Of a stretch of DNA of 64,000 bases, positions 8,762 to 17,460 are shown piece by piece. Within the stretch, counting starts at the first letter, position 1. Each line of letters opens with the position of its first letter. A program made the position numbers and the translations under genes. A model generated the notes under the pieces. It was not told where the DNA came from, made no database searches, and saw nothing but the letters and a program-made list of their open reading frames with translations. This stretch comes from an uncultured Bacteroidales bacterium (GTDB taxonomy: Bacteria > Bacteroidota > Bacteroidia > Bacteroidales > Bacteroidaceae): positions 186,001 to 250,000 of the forward strand of contig CACYLU010000001.1 in the NCBI GenBank assembly GCA_902775375.1. The letters run 5' to 3'.

Positions 8762-10423
8762 TCAAAGTGACTTAATGTCTTGCGCATTTTCTGGCATAAC
8801 GTATCTGTCGCCAGTGCCTTTACTGATGGCTTCGCGGAATTGTTGGTCATATCCTGGCGTAGCTCGTTGACCTTGAATGACTACTCCGTTCTCTGATGGT
8901 TTAACAATCTGGTCATTATGTTTCACGGCTATAAGTCTGAACAACTTGTCCCAGCGTTCCATCATCTGCTTCGTATAGGCAGCTGTCTTATTAGTAAGGT
9001 AAGCAGCCTTATCACGTTTGGTAAGTTTTTCTACATCTTTCAAAACCTGTTCTTGGTCTGCTGCATAGAAGTCTTCCAATTCTTTCTGCGCATCGCGTAG
9101 GTCGCCAATCATCACACTATAACGGGGATAAATCATATTGGCCACTACGTTGTTTACCCAGAAAGCACTTTTATCGCTGTACTCATTACTGAGGTTGTTC
9201 TCCCTGCGGAATGCATCTGGCACTTCTTGTACACCGCAATATACAGGTACGTAGGCAATCATGTTGGCATCATCGCAATTAAAATACATGATGCCACCTA
9301 CATCGTCAGGTAACCAGCCACGCAATTGGGAAACCAAGGTGAAACCAGATTGTGGAGTACCAATAGCGCGCTCACGGAAATACTTCTTTCCGTTTATCTC
9401 CCAGTTCATAGGTAATGGACGATAGGGAGAGCTCCAAGGGCCTGCACTCATGTCAGCAGTCATATCTAAAGGGGTGCCTTCAAAATGATCGCGCATATCA
9501 TTCATAATGTCGCGGACAGAAACTTTCTTGTTGGGCTTGATGTATAGAGGTAGGTGGTCGCATACATCAAACTGGCCATTGATATAAGGCAAGTATTTAT
9601 CCATCTCAGCTACATCAGCCACATGATGGCGGAAAAAACTCCAAACGCGGGCGTCAGCGTAACGTACATTCTCAAAAGTTAATGGGCAATAAGCATCGCG
9701 GAAACTGAAATCTTCATCCTTTCCACTGAAGTAGCCTTTCTCGCGTGCGAAAGAAATCACGTCTTTGGAGTAGAGACAATTATTCGGATCTTTCAATGGG
9801 AATTGACGGATGCGTGATATATTGGCGTGGGCACTAATGCAATCGTCAGGTATGCGTACGGCTACCCATACGGCACCTTTTCGACCAGGCCCTTTGCCCA
9901 TGATTTCCAAGATCCAAGCTTCATTCTTATCGCAAACGGTAATGGTTTCACCCGTGCTGTTATAGCCGTATTCCTGTAAAAGATCTGTCATGATGATGAT
10001 GGCGTCGTGAGCATTAGAAGCTCGCTCCAGTCCCAGATGAATCATTGTATCGTAGTTCAGAAGTCCTTCAGGATTTTGCAATTCCAAGCGGCCATCAAAG
10101 GTGGTTTCAACTATGCTTACTTGTTTCTCGTTGATATAGCCAATCACATCATAGGTATATTCTACTTGATCGATATAACCTCTTACCTGACCGTTATTGC
10201 CCCAACCACGAATGGCAATCTTTTCCCCTGGTTCATGTCTGCCACCAGGAGTACGGCTCATAGAACCGGCGAAGCCATACCCATCGCAATTATAAGTGCA
10301 AATAACAGAGCCATCAACGGAGGCGGCCTTACCCACTATCAGATTGGTACAAGCTTCAGCAGGCGTTGTTAATTGGATAGCAGCAATAGCCATCATTGAT
10401 ACAAAGAGGTGTCTGATTTTCAT
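8762..10423 (-). CDS. C69-family dipeptidase, secreted
   Basis: 553 residues. The start chosen is the ATG at 10423, which gives a clean signal peptide (MKIRHLFVSMMAIAAIQ...PAEA) ending directly before Cys-Thr-Asn; the longer open frame upstream has no support. In family C69 (N-terminal nucleophile hydrolases) this Cys is the nucleophile exposed by processing, and CTNLIVGKAASVDGSVIC is the family opening. Downstream VETTFDG, TMIHLGLERA and the C-terminal MERWDKLF region also fit. Expected to cleave dipeptides in the periplasm or outside the cell. Divergent from the serine-hydrolase gene. Confidence 0.88.
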   Translation of the reverse strand: MKIRHLFVSMMAIAAIQLTTPAEACTNLIVGKAASVDGSVICTYNCDGYGFAGSMSRTPGGRHEPGEKIAIRGWGNNGQVRGYIDQVEYTYDVIGYINEKQVSIVETTFDGRLELQNPEGLLNYDTMIHLGLERASNAHDAIIIMTDLLQEYGYNSTGETITVCDKNEAWILEIMGKGPGRKGAVWVAVRIPDDCISAHANISRIRQFPLKDPNNCLYSKDVISFAREKGYFSGKDEDFSFRDAYCPLTFENVRYADARVWSFFRHHVADVAEMDKYLPYINGQFDVCDHLPLYIKPNKKVSVRDIMNDMRDHFEGTPLDMTADMSAGPWSSPYRPLPMNWEINGKKYFRERAIGTPQSGFTLVSQLRGWLPDDVGGIMYFNCDDANMIAYVPVYCGVQEVPDAFRRENNLSNEYSDKSAFWVNNVVANMIYPRYSVMIGDLRDAQKELEDFYAADQEQVLKDVEKLTKRDKAAYLTNKTAAYTKQMMERWDKLFRLIAVKHNDQIVKPSENGVVIQGQRATPGYDQQFREAISKGTGDRYVMPENAQDIKSL

Positions 10424-10470
10424 AATTGTATTTATTTTAGTGATTGAATGTGCAATTTTCGCTAATTTTA

Positions 10471-10500
10471 TTGAGAATTGCAAACAAAGTCTTAATTTTG
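10471..10500 (+). promoter_or_regulatory. Promoter of the serine-hydrolase lipoprotein
   Basis: TTG at 10471-10473 and TAATTTTG at 10493-10500, separated by 19 bases: a near-consensus Bacteroidetes promoter, 30 bases before the ATG. Confidence 0.7.
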
Positions 10501-10529
10501 TAGCATTATAACCTTTAAAAAGTAAAGCG

Positions 10530-11600
10530 ATGAAAAACAAATTTCTTTTCGCTGCCGTGCTCTTGATGACATTGGCGGCATGTAAAAGCAGCAACAAGCA
10601 GGACGCTGTTGAAATAATAGACCTGCCTCGAGTTGAGACCCCAGCAGCTGTATCATCAGCGATGGAGAATTATTTAAAAGGTGTAGAAACTGCCCAGCAA
10701 GATTTGCATAGTATTATGGTGGTTCAGCACGGTAATGTAATTTACCAGAAATGGTTAAGCGAAGGAGAGGAAAGCAAACCTCATGTCCTTAATTCTGTAA
10801 GTAAAACTTTCACATCAGCAGCAGTGGGATTGGCCATTTCTGAGGGTAAGATTAAACTTACCGACAAACTGGTAGATTTATTCCCCGATAAATTGCCGGC
10901 TGAACAAAGTGACAACTTGAAGGCTATTACCGTACGCGACTTGCTGACAATGAACTGTGGTCATGACACTGATCCAACGCGTATTATCCGCAATGCTGAG
11001 GATGGTGATTGGATCAAGGCTTTCTTAGCATATCCTGTAGAACATCAGCCTGGCACTTTCTATTGCTATAATAGTTTGGGGACTTACATGCTTTCAGCTA
11101 TTGTTCAGAAAGTAACAGGCGAAAAAGTTGTTGATTATCTCATGCCTCGCCTTTTTGAACCTTTGAACATTGAGAAACCAGAGTGGCAAGAGAGTCCACA
11201 AGGCATCAATACTGGTGGATGGGGACTTTATCTTAAGACAGAAGATCTGGCAAAGATGGGCCAACTCATTTTACAAGGTGGTAAGTGGAATGGCAAGCAG
11301 GTATTGCCTGCAGATTATGTGGCTGAGATGCAAAAAGCTCAAGTGCCTTGTGTGCCTTCTGGTGTGAAACCTCAGCAAGCAGCAGAGATGGGCTTGACCA
11401 AGGAGAACAGTGATTGGGTACAGGGTTACGGATATCAGATGTGGCGTTGCCGTCACAACGCTTTCCGTGCAGATGGAGCTAATGGACAGTATATCATTAT
11501 TATTCCTGATAAGGATGCTGTGGTCGTTACTACTGCAAACATTGGAGATATGCAAGCTGAAATCAACTTGATTTGGGACTATATCCTGCCTGTATTATAA
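10530..11600 (+). CDS. Serine hydrolase lipoprotein, class C beta-lactamase fold
   Basis: 356 residues. The N-terminus MKNKFLFAAVLLMTLAAC is a lipoprotein signal with the lipid-bearing Cys at 18. SxxK is at 89-92 (SVSK, followed by TFTSAAVG), the tyrosine motif is in FYCYNSLGTYML, and the third region is the C-terminal DGANGQYIII. This is the beta-lactamase/AmpH/EstB superfamily; members include carboxypeptidases, esterases and D-amino-acid peptidases, so the substrate is open. A monocistronic gene with its own promoter, ending at a bidirectional hairpin shared with the alkaline phosphatase gene. Confidence 0.85.
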   Translation: MKNKFLFAAVLLMTLAACKSSNKQDAVEIIDLPRVETPAAVSSAMENYLKGVETAQQDLHSIMVVQHGNVIYQKWLSEGEESKPHVLNSVSKTFTSAAVGLAISEGKIKLTDKLVDLFPDKLPAEQSDNLKAITVRDLLTMNCGHDTDPTRIIRNAEDGDWIKAFLAYPVEHQPGTFYCYNSLGTYMLSAIVQKVTGEKVVDYLMPRLFEPLNIEKPEWQESPQGINTGGWGLYLKTEDLAKMGQLILQGGKWNGKQVLPADYVAEMQKAQVPCVPSGVKPQQAAEMGLTKENSDWVQGYGYQMWRCRHNAFRADGANGQYIIIIPDKDAVVVTTANIGDMQAEINLIWDYILPVL

Positions 11601-11621
11601 TTCAATTATGGCTATATGAAT

Positions 11622-11655
11622 ATAATAGGGTGTGCATGTTTGCACACCCTATTAT
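11622..11655. terminator. Bidirectional intrinsic terminator
   Basis: A perfect 15-bp inverted repeat (ATAATAGGGTGTGCA and its complement) with a four-base loop TGTT, between convergent genes. The A/T ends provide a U-rich tail in both directions. Confidence 0.8.
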
Positions 11656-11691
11656 TATACATCTGTTATAAGCAGTGACCTTTTTGGTAAC

Positions 11692-13098
11692 TTACCATTT
11701 TACGCCAGAGACTTTTGCAATCTTACGAATAATCTCAGTGTTGTCCATCCTTCCAGAGAATTCCTGACAGCCTGCTCCTACAGCAAAAACGGGGACGTAT
11801 GCTGCAGTGTGGCTACCAGATGACCATAGCAAGTGAGCCTGTTCTGCCATCACATACTTAGCCACAGTAGCCAGTTGTTCGGTACGAGAATACATGTTCT
11901 CGTCAAATTTTGCTCTGTTGTTGGTAAAGGTCTCTTCAAAGCAGTCACGTAATTGCTTCTCTTGCTCCCATGTAATGGTAAGCTCTTTCCAAAAGCCCAT
12001 CTTGTCAGCTAATAATGCCTTAACATCTTCCCAGCTTGTCTTACCTTCTTTACGCAGGTCAGTGATATATTTTGAGAATACATCGATTGACTGTTTTTGA
12101 TACGACAAAGCTTTCAGATTTAAAGTGTAGCCTCCGCTTGAACGACCCATTGACAAACCTCCTGTTTCATGATCTGCCGTAATTACAATCAATGTCTCTT
12201 TTGGATGCTTCTTATAGAACTCATAAGCCACTTTCACAGCATTGTCCATATCTTCTAATTCATATACCATAGAGGCAGCATCGTTTGCATGACTTGCCCA
12301 GTCAATTTTACCACCTTCAATCATTAAATAGAATCCTTTTTTCGCATTTTCTTTCATCAAAAAGTCGATTGCACTTTCAGTAATTTCTGCCAAAGTTAAA
12401 TCTCCTGGTTGACGGTCGATGGCATAGCGTAAACTTGCTTGGTCTGCGTCGGTTTTCTCCATTAAAATCATTTTCTTAGCTTCATTACGCTTTGCCTTAT
12501 ACTCGTTAATGCCACGAGCTAAAGTATAGCCTGCTTGTTCAAAAATAGGAAAGAGGTTAGGCGCATCTTTGCCATCCACTGTCTTGTCTGGTTTCAGGAA
12601 ACCGCTACCTGCAAAGAAGTCAAAATTAGACTTTGGCAGCCATGTAGCAATCTCATAATACATATTTCTATATGGCTCGTGCGCATACTGTGAGCCTGGT
12701 GTAGCGTGATCGATGCTTACAGAAGTGGTGATGCCTACACGTTTACCAGCTTTCTTTGCTTTTTCGGCAAATGATTCTACAGGATTCTTATCAGCATCAA
12801 CTCCCATAGCATTGTTGTAAGTTTTCACGCCCGTAGCCAAAGCTGTTCCACCTGCAGCAGAGTCGGTGATAGAATTGGAAGACGAGTGAGAGTTAGCATG
12901 ACTTGCTACAGGGAAAGATGGAAAAAGAAGCGGCTTTATGCCAATTTTCCCTTCAACTTCAGCTAGATACATCTCCGTTGTGTTCACTTGGTTTAAGCCC
13001 ATGCCATCACCTATAAAATAAAATACATACTTTGCTTGCTGGGCATTTATATGGCAGGTAGCCATAACCAGCAGAATTGTAACAAATAACTTTCTCAT
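11692..13098 (-). CDS. Alkaline phosphatase, periplasmic
   Basis: 468 residues from the ATG at 13098, which opens a signal peptide (MRKLFVTILLVMATCHINAQ). The metal and nucleophile motifs of the PhoA superfamily are intact: FIGDGMG near the start, DSAAGGTALATG with the nucleophilic Ser, the metal-ligand run IEGGKIDWASHAND, and TADHETGG. It hydrolyses phosphate monoesters in the periplasm. The reading frame continues upstream to a TTG, but the -7 box at 13123-13131 sits between, so the shorter form is preferred. No PhoB-type box can be claimed from the sequence. Confidence 0.92.
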   Translation of the reverse strand: MRKLFVTILLVMATCHINAQQAKYVFYFIGDGMGLNQVNTTEMYLAEVEGKIGIKPLLFPSFPVASHANSHSSSNSITDSAAGGTALATGVKTYNNAMGVDADKNPVESFAEKAKKAGKRVGITTSVSIDHATPGSQYAHEPYRNMYYEIATWLPKSNFDFFAGSGFLKPDKTVDGKDAPNLFPIFEQAGYTLARGINEYKAKRNEAKKMILMEKTDADQASLRYAIDRQPGDLTLAEITESAIDFLMKENAKKGFYLMIEGGKIDWASHANDAASMVYELEDMDNAVKVAYEFYKKHPKETLIVITADHETGGLSMGRSSGGYTLNLKALSYQKQSIDVFSKYITDLRKEGKTSWEDVKALLADKMGFWKELTITWEQEKQLRDCFEETFTNNRAKFDENMYSRTEQLATVAKYVMAEQAHLLWSSGSHTAAYVPVFAVGAGCQEFSGRMDNTEIIRKIAKVSGVKW

Positions 13099-13122
13099 AA
13101 GATCATATTTAGTATTATTGTT

Positions 13123-13131
13123 GCAAAGATA
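13123..13131 (-). promoter_or_regulatory. -7 box of the alkaline phosphatase gene
   Basis: Reverse strand TATCTTTGC, a perfect -7 box, 25 bases before the ATG at 13098. Confidence 0.6.
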
Positions 13132-13270
13132 AAAGATTTTGTTCTTTATTTTGCAAAATCCCTTCAATAATTATGCCATATTATTTGTGTAATAGATAAA
13201 CTAATGGCGTTTGTTATATTTTGTTGATACTTTTTTGCATTTGTTTAGATAACGAAAAATATATATAGCG

Positions 13271-13278
13271 TATATTTG
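13271..13278 (+). promoter_or_regulatory. -7 box of the HU-like gene
   Basis: TATATTTG, 52 bases before the ATG at 13330, in a very AT-rich region. Confidence 0.55.
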
Positions 13279-13329
13279 TAACAATATTTGAAGATAATAC
13301 ATAGAGAGAAACAACAACTGATCAAAAAT

Positions 13330-13605
13330 ATGAATAAATTTAATTTCGTAAAAGAATTGGCACGTCGATTACAGATTTCCGACTCGGCAGCAAAAACCTT
13401 TGTAGATGAATACAATAGGCTGGTTATTGACAAGATGTGTGAAGGTGAAGAGGTAAAGTTACAGTATTTTGGCAAATTCATTCCACATCATCAACCTAGA
13501 CGTCCAGGACGTGATCCTCGAAATGGTGAGTACCATGATATTCCTGAACGAGTAACCATTAAGTTTAAGGTTAGTGCAAATGTATTAGATGAACTTAATC
13601 ATTAA
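13330..13605 (+). CDS. HU/IHF-family DNA-binding protein
   Basis: 91 residues, the normal length for a single HU subunit. It starts MNKFNFVKELARRLQISDSAAKTFVDEYN (dimerisation helices), then GEEVKLQYFGKFIPHHQPRRPGRDPRNGEYHDIP, which corresponds to the conserved beta-arm with the GxF and R-x-x-R-x-x-R-NP-type region. It bends or packages DNA. A 14-codon in-frame extension upstream is unlikely given the family N-terminus and promoter position. Followed at once by a strong terminator, so it is transcribed alone. Confidence 0.88.
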   Translation: MNKFNFVKELARRLQISDSAAKTFVDEYNRLVIDKMCEGEEVKLQYFGKFIPHHQPRRPGRDPRNGEYHDIPERVTIKFKVSANVLDELNH

Positions 13606-13633
13606 ATAATTTTGGTTATTTTATATATAAAGG

Positions 13634-13670
13634 AGGGGAGACATTTTTTTGGAGGTGTCACCCCTTTTTT
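13634..13670 (+). terminator. Intrinsic terminator after the HU-like gene
   Basis: AGGGG-A-GACA pairs with TGTC-A-CCCCT (nine pairs, one A-A mismatch), followed by TTTTTT. Confidence 0.75.
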
Positions 13671-13767
13671 GTTTTTCCAACAAAATCTCTAATTGTTAAA
13701 TTATCCAACAATCCACTGCCCTTGCAGAATAAAACTATTTTTTCAAGGTAGATTATCAAAAAATCAT

Positions 13768-13775
13768 TAATTTTG
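13768..13775 (+). promoter_or_regulatory. -7 box of pta-ackA
   Basis: TAATTTTG, 27 bases before the ATG of pta at 13803. Confidence 0.6.
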
Positions 13776-13802
13776 CACCTAAACAAATAACATAAGAAAT
13801 CT

Positions 13803-14816
13803 ATGAATAAATTAATCCAAGGAATTATTGATCGCGCTAAGGCTAACCGCCAGCGCATCGTATTACCAGAAGCAACAGAAGAACGCACCTTGAAGGCTGC
13901 TGATCGAGCTTTGGGTGACAACATTGCAGACATTATCCTCATTGGTGACATCAAAGAGATTCATCGCATGGCAGATGAGTTCGGATTGAAGAACATTGAT
14001 AAAGCAACCCTGATAGATCCGTTGGATAATCCCAAGGCAGAAGAGTATGCTCAATTATTAGCAGAGCTTCGTAAGAAGAAAGGTATGACTATTGAACAGG
14101 CTCGCGAGTTAGTAAAGAATCCTTTGTATTTGGGTTGCATGATTATCAAAACGGGTAATGCAGACGGCCAGATCTCAGGAGCGCTGAGCACTACAGGTGA
14201 CACATTGCGGCCTGCTCTTCAGATTATCAAATGCTCACCAGGAATTACTTGTGTGAGTGGTGCAATGTTGATGATTACCAACCAGCCGCAATATGGTGAG
14301 AATGGTGTGTTGGTAGTTGGCGATGTTGCAGTGACCCCTATGCCTGATGCTAATCAGTTAGCACAAATCGCTGTATGTACAGCAGAGACAGCTCGTGCCG
14401 TTGGTGGTTTTGATGACCCAAGGGTAGCTATGTTGAGTTTCTCTACCAAAGGGTCTGCAACGCACGAAGTTGTTGACAAAGTATTAGAAGCCACAAAGTT
14501 GGCTAAGGAAATGGCTCCTGAATTGAAGATAGATGGTGAGTTACAAGCCGATGCAGCTTTAGTTCCTTCTGTTGGGAAAAAGAAAGCACCTGGCAGTGAG
14601 ATTGCAGGTAATGCAAATGTATTGGTATTCCCTAATTTGGAAGTAGGTAATATTGCTTATAAACTCGTACAACGCTTAGGAGATGCGCTGGCCATAGGTC
14701 CAATCTTGCAAGGTATTGCTCGCCCTGTTAATGATTTGAGTCGAGGTTGCTCAATTGACGATGTGTATTATATGATAGCCATTACTGCTTGCCAAGCTCA
14801 AGCAGCTAAGAAATAA
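13803..14816 (+). CDS. pta: Phosphate acetyltransferase
   Basis: 337 residues, the short single-domain form of Pta. The N-terminus (IIDRAKANRQRIVLPEATEERTL) and the C-terminal half (ISGALSTTGDTLRPALQII, GDGAVTP-like VGDVAVTPMPD, GELQADAALV, NVLVFPNLEVGNIAYKLVQRLG) are all typical. It converts acetyl-CoA and phosphate into acetyl phosphate and CoA. Twenty bases before ackA and transcribed with it: the pair makes ATP and acetate from acetyl-CoA in fermentation. Confidence 0.96.
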   Translation: MNKLIQGIIDRAKANRQRIVLPEATEERTLKAADRALGDNIADIILIGDIKEIHRMADEFGLKNIDKATLIDPLDNPKAEEYAQLLAELRKKKGMTIEQARELVKNPLYLGCMIIKTGNADGQISGALSTTGDTLRPALQIIKCSPGITCVSGAMLMITNQPQYGENGVLVVGDVAVTPMPDANQLAQIAVCTAETARAVGGFDDPRVAMLSFSTKGSATHEVVDKVLEATKLAKEMAPELKIDGELQADAALVPSVGKKKAPGSEIAGNANVLVFPNLEVGNIAYKLVQRLGDALAIGPILQGIARPVNDLSRGCSIDDVYYMIAITACQAQAAKK

Positions 14817-14836
14817 TTTATAAAACCCCTATATCT

Positions 14837-16039
14837 ATGAAGATTTTAGTATTGAATTGCGGAAGTTCGTCAATCAAATACAAATTGTTTGACATGACTG
14901 ATAAGTCCGTTATTGCTTCTGGTGGCATTGAGAAAATCGGCTTGGCCGATTCTTTCCTAAAGTTTGCATTGCCTGATGGTGAGAAGAAAATTATACATAA
15001 AGATATCCCAGAACATACAGTAGGTGTTGAACTAATTCTCCAGACATTAGTTGACCCTCAGTACGGAGCCATCAAGAGTTATGATGAGATAGATGCTGTT
15101 GGTCACCGTATGGTGCATGGTGGTGAACGTTTTACAGAGTCAGTTCTGCTAACGCCGGAGGTTCTTAAAGAATTTGAGGCTTGCAACGACTTGGCCCCTC
15201 TTCACAACCCTGCCAACTTAAAGGGTGTGAATGCAGTAAAGGCAATCTTACCAAATGTGCCTCAAATCGGTGTGTTTGATACAGCTTTCCATCAGACAAT
15301 GCCTGACTATGCCTACATGTATGCATTGCCTTATGAGTTTTACGAGAAGTATAAAATCCGCCGCTACGGCTTCCATGGCACCTCCCATCGTTTTATTTCT
15401 CAATATGTTTGCGACTATTTAGGCGTTAAGAAAGAAGGGCTGAAGCTCATCACTTGCCATATAGGTAACGGTGCTTCTATTGCAGCAATTAAAGATGGTA
15501 AAGTTTTGGATACATCTATGGGTCTCACTCCTTTGGAGGGCCTCATTATGGGTACCCGAAGTGGTGATGTAGATGGTGGTGTAATCACTTTCCTCGAAAA
15601 CAAATTGGGTGTTAATGCTACTCAGATGAGTGACCTATTGAATAAGAAGAGTGGTATGTTGGGTATTACAGGTGTTTCAAGTGATATGCGGGAACTGGAG
15701 GTTGCACAAAAAGAAGGTAACCCACGTGCCATTTTAGCCGACAAGATGTATAACTATCGTATCAAGAAGTATATTGGTGCCTATGCAGCTGTGTTGGGTG
15801 GCGTCGATGTTATTGTCTTTACAGGTGGTGTAGGCGAGAACCAGGCAAGCATGCGTGCCAACACTCTTGAAGGTTTGGAATTCCTCGGTATAAAGATTGA
15901 CCCTGAACTCAATGCGGCAACCGTTCGTGGTAAAGAGGGTATCATCTCTACTCCTGACTCCAAGGTGAAGGTGGTAATCTTGGCAACCGATGAAGAGTTG
16001 ATGATTGCTCAAGACACTATGAACATTGTGAAAGCCTAA
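14837..16039 (+). CDS. ackA: Acetate kinase
   Basis: 400 residues. Both kinase signatures are present: MKILVLNCGSSSIKYKL at the start and RRYGFHGTSHRFIS in the middle, plus the ATP-binding CHIGNGASIAAI and the C-terminal VFTGGVGEN. It makes ATP and acetate from acetyl phosphate and ADP. Second gene of the pta-ackA operon, closed by a strong hairpin at 16056. Confidence 0.97.
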   Translation: MKILVLNCGSSSIKYKLFDMTDKSVIASGGIEKIGLADSFLKFALPDGEKKIIHKDIPEHTVGVELILQTLVDPQYGAIKSYDEIDAVGHRMVHGGERFTESVLLTPEVLKEFEACNDLAPLHNPANLKGVNAVKAILPNVPQIGVFDTAFHQTMPDYAYMYALPYEFYEKYKIRRYGFHGTSHRFISQYVCDYLGVKKEGLKLITCHIGNGASIAAIKDGKVLDTSMGLTPLEGLIMGTRSGDVDGGVITFLENKLGVNATQMSDLLNKKSGMLGITGVSSDMRELEVAQKEGNPRAILADKMYNYRIKKYIGAYAAVLGGVDVIVFTGGVGENQASMRANTLEGLEFLGIKIDPELNAATVRGKEGIISTPDSKVKVVILATDEELMIAQDTMNIVKA

Positions 16040-16055
16040 AGGCAAAAAAGCTATC

Positions 16056-16093
16056 AATACTGCACAAGATTTTTCTTTTTCTTGTGCAGTATT
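16056..16093 (+). terminator. Intrinsic terminator after ackA
   Basis: Perfect 13-bp stem AATACTGCACAAG / CTTGTGCAGTATT with a 12-base T-rich loop, 17 bases after the ackA stop, followed by a pyrimidine-rich tail. Confidence 0.75.
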
Positions 16094-16149
16094 CCTCTTT
16101 ATTACTCATTATTTATTAAAAGAGTAATCACATAAAGTAAAGAAAGGGC

Positions 16150-17130
16150 ATGGATATGAAGAAGTTTTTATTTACTTTGGCTTTTGGTTTTGCACTTATC
16201 GGTTGCGGAACCATGTATGATACTTACGATGGGGGCTATGGATATAGCGACTATACCTATGGTTATGGTCATGATTATGTCATCTATAATAATGGATATC
16301 GTTATGGTTACGAAGCTGGTGTCATTGACGCCATCACTAATCGCATGGTGTTAGCCATGGCTCTTGATCAGGTTCGTGCTGCTCGTCTGCTTGAATTGAA
16401 CAGAAGATATTTCTATCTTTTCCATAGCATGCCAAACTATAGCTTTGGTTACTATAATTTCAACCCTGGACCTCCACCTCCTCCACGTGGTCCTGTAGGC
16501 CCTGGTTATTATGGTGGATCAAACCGTCCTCCTTATGGTGGGGGCTATGGAAATGGTTCTGGTGGTTATTATGGACGTGGGCAAGGTGGATACCGTTCTA
16601 ACTACGACGTGAATATGACTGATCGTGACCTAGAAGCTGCTGCGAAGGAATATACCCGTGGTGTTAGATCTATCGTTGGTAATCAAAACTATTCTGTATT
16701 TGAAACCAGAGTACGTTCTGATGCCAAGACGGCAAATAAAAAGGTGAATGCTGTACGCGTGAACCCTAACTATAATGCTACTCGCACTCGTACGGGTACT
16801 AGTACCAATGTTCGTACTAATAGGAATACAGGTACTTCTACAACTCCTACGAGCAGCGGAACTAGAGTTCGTAGCAATAGCAATTCTACTACTACCCCAG
16901 CTAGTACAACCACTGGTACTAGAGTACGTAGTAATAGCAACTCTACCACTACACCTTCCTCTACAACTAGCGGTACAAGGGTTCGCAGTAACAGGAGTTC
17001 TTCTACTACTACCACTCAGCCGAGTTCTACTACTACCCGCACGAGAGTCCGTAGTAATAGTAGTACTTCGAGCAGTAGCACAACAACTACTACTAATACG
17101 AACACTACCACTCGTACACGTACAAGATAA
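16150..17130 (+). CDS. Lipoprotein with Gly/Tyr-rich head and Thr/Ser/Arg repeat tail, function unknown
   Basis: 326 residues; start at 16150, or at 16156 two codons later. The signal ends in a lipobox (FALIGC, Cys19). Residues ~22-55 are Tyr/Gly-rich (YGYSDYTYGYG); ~105-150 are Pro- then Gly-rich (PGPPPPPRGP, GGYGNGSGGYYG); a short predicted helical stretch DRDLEAAAKEYTRGVRSIVG is at ~158-178. From ~238 the protein consists of degenerate repeats starting TRVRSNSNSTTTP, in units of about 19-22 residues, ending in RTRTR. No known domain is recognised. The tail is very basic and hydroxyl-rich and looks unstructured; it could contact peptidoglycan or polyanionic glycans, but this is speculation. 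A terminator follows directly. Confidence 0.7.
   Translation: MDMKKFLFTLAFGFALIGCGTMYDTYDGGYGYSDYTYGYGHDYVIYNNGYRYGYEAGVIDAITNRMVLAMALDQVRAARLLELNRRYFYLFHSMPNYSFGYYNFNPGPPPPPRGPVGPGYYGGSNRPPYGGGYGNGSGGYYGRGQGGYRSNYDVNMTDRDLEAAAKEYTRGVRSIVGNQNYSVFETRVRSDAKTANKKVNAVRVNPNYNATRTRTGTSTNVRTNRNTGTSTTPTSSGTRVRSNSNSTTTPASTTTGTRVRSNSNSTTTPSSTTSGTRVRSNRSSSTTTTQPSSTTTRTRVRSNSSTSSSSTTTTTNTNTTTRTRTR
16861..17061 (+). repeat. Coding tandem repeats in the lipoprotein tail
   Basis: Degenerate in-frame units of about 57-66 bases, each starting with codons for TRVRSN and rich in ACT/AGC/TCT codons. Units begin at about residues 238, 257, 276 and 298 of the lipoprotein. Copy number is likely to vary between strains. 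Confidence 0.65.
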
Positions 17131-17152
17131 TAGTATTGTATTTGGATGAATT

Positions 17153-17182
17153 AAGAGGGCTGCAATTGCAGCCCTCTTTGTT
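17153..17182 (+). terminator. Intrinsic terminator after the lipoprotein gene
   Basis: Perfect 26-base palindrome: AAGAGGGCTGCAA followed directly by its complement, then a T-rich run (TTTGTTTTT). Confidence 0.8.
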
Positions 17183-17195
17183 TTTACAGGGTCAA

Positions 17196-17383
17196 TAGTT
17201 TCAGTAGTTTCAGTTTTTTTTTGAATACCCCTTTTCCAACTGCCCTTCCTATACGAACTAACGTTAGTATTTATATATATTATATATTTATATATAAATA
17301 TATAATATATATAAATACTAAATCTAAAAATAGCTATCTGCTCAGATGATAGTATTGAAAAATAACTGAAACTACTGAAACTA
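17196..17383. repeat. Nested inverted-repeat element in the 17.1-17.9 kb gene-poor stretch
   Basis: Outer arms AGTTTCAGTAGTTTCAGTT (17197-17215) and its perfect complement (17364-17382) enclose about 150 bases. The arms extend inward imperfectly through a T-rich run and GAATAC. At the centre is a 58-base perfect palindrome at 17264-17321, made almost only of A and T. No ORF lies inside. The layout looks like a MITE or the remnant of one, but no target duplication can be confirmed. Confidence 0.6.
17264..17321. repeat. 58-bp perfect AT palindrome
   Basis: Left half begins TTAGTATTTATATATATTA; the right half is its exact reverse complement with no spacer. It could extrude as a cruciform in supercoiled DNA. 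Confidence 0.85.
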
Positions 17384-17416
17384 ACTGAACCCACAGTTAT
17401 TTTTCTAAGATTTTTT

Positions 17417-17460
17417 CTCCCTCACGAGGAATTTTTTTCTCCCTCACGAGGGATTAATTT
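17417..17460. repeat. Two tandem 22-bp repeats
   Basis: Two adjacent copies of a 22-base unit starting CTCCCTCACGAGG (17417-17438 and 17439-17460), the second diverging at its 3' end. Confidence 0.65.

Noticed and set aside
10424..10597. Longer N-terminus for the C69 dipeptidase
   Set aside because: It would bury the signal peptide and overlap the divergent promoter and start of the serine-hydrolase gene.
16630..17394. 254-residue ORF on the minus strand opposite the lipoprotein tail
   Set aside because: It is a by-product of the repetitive tail read backwards and runs through a terminator and the 58-base palindrome.
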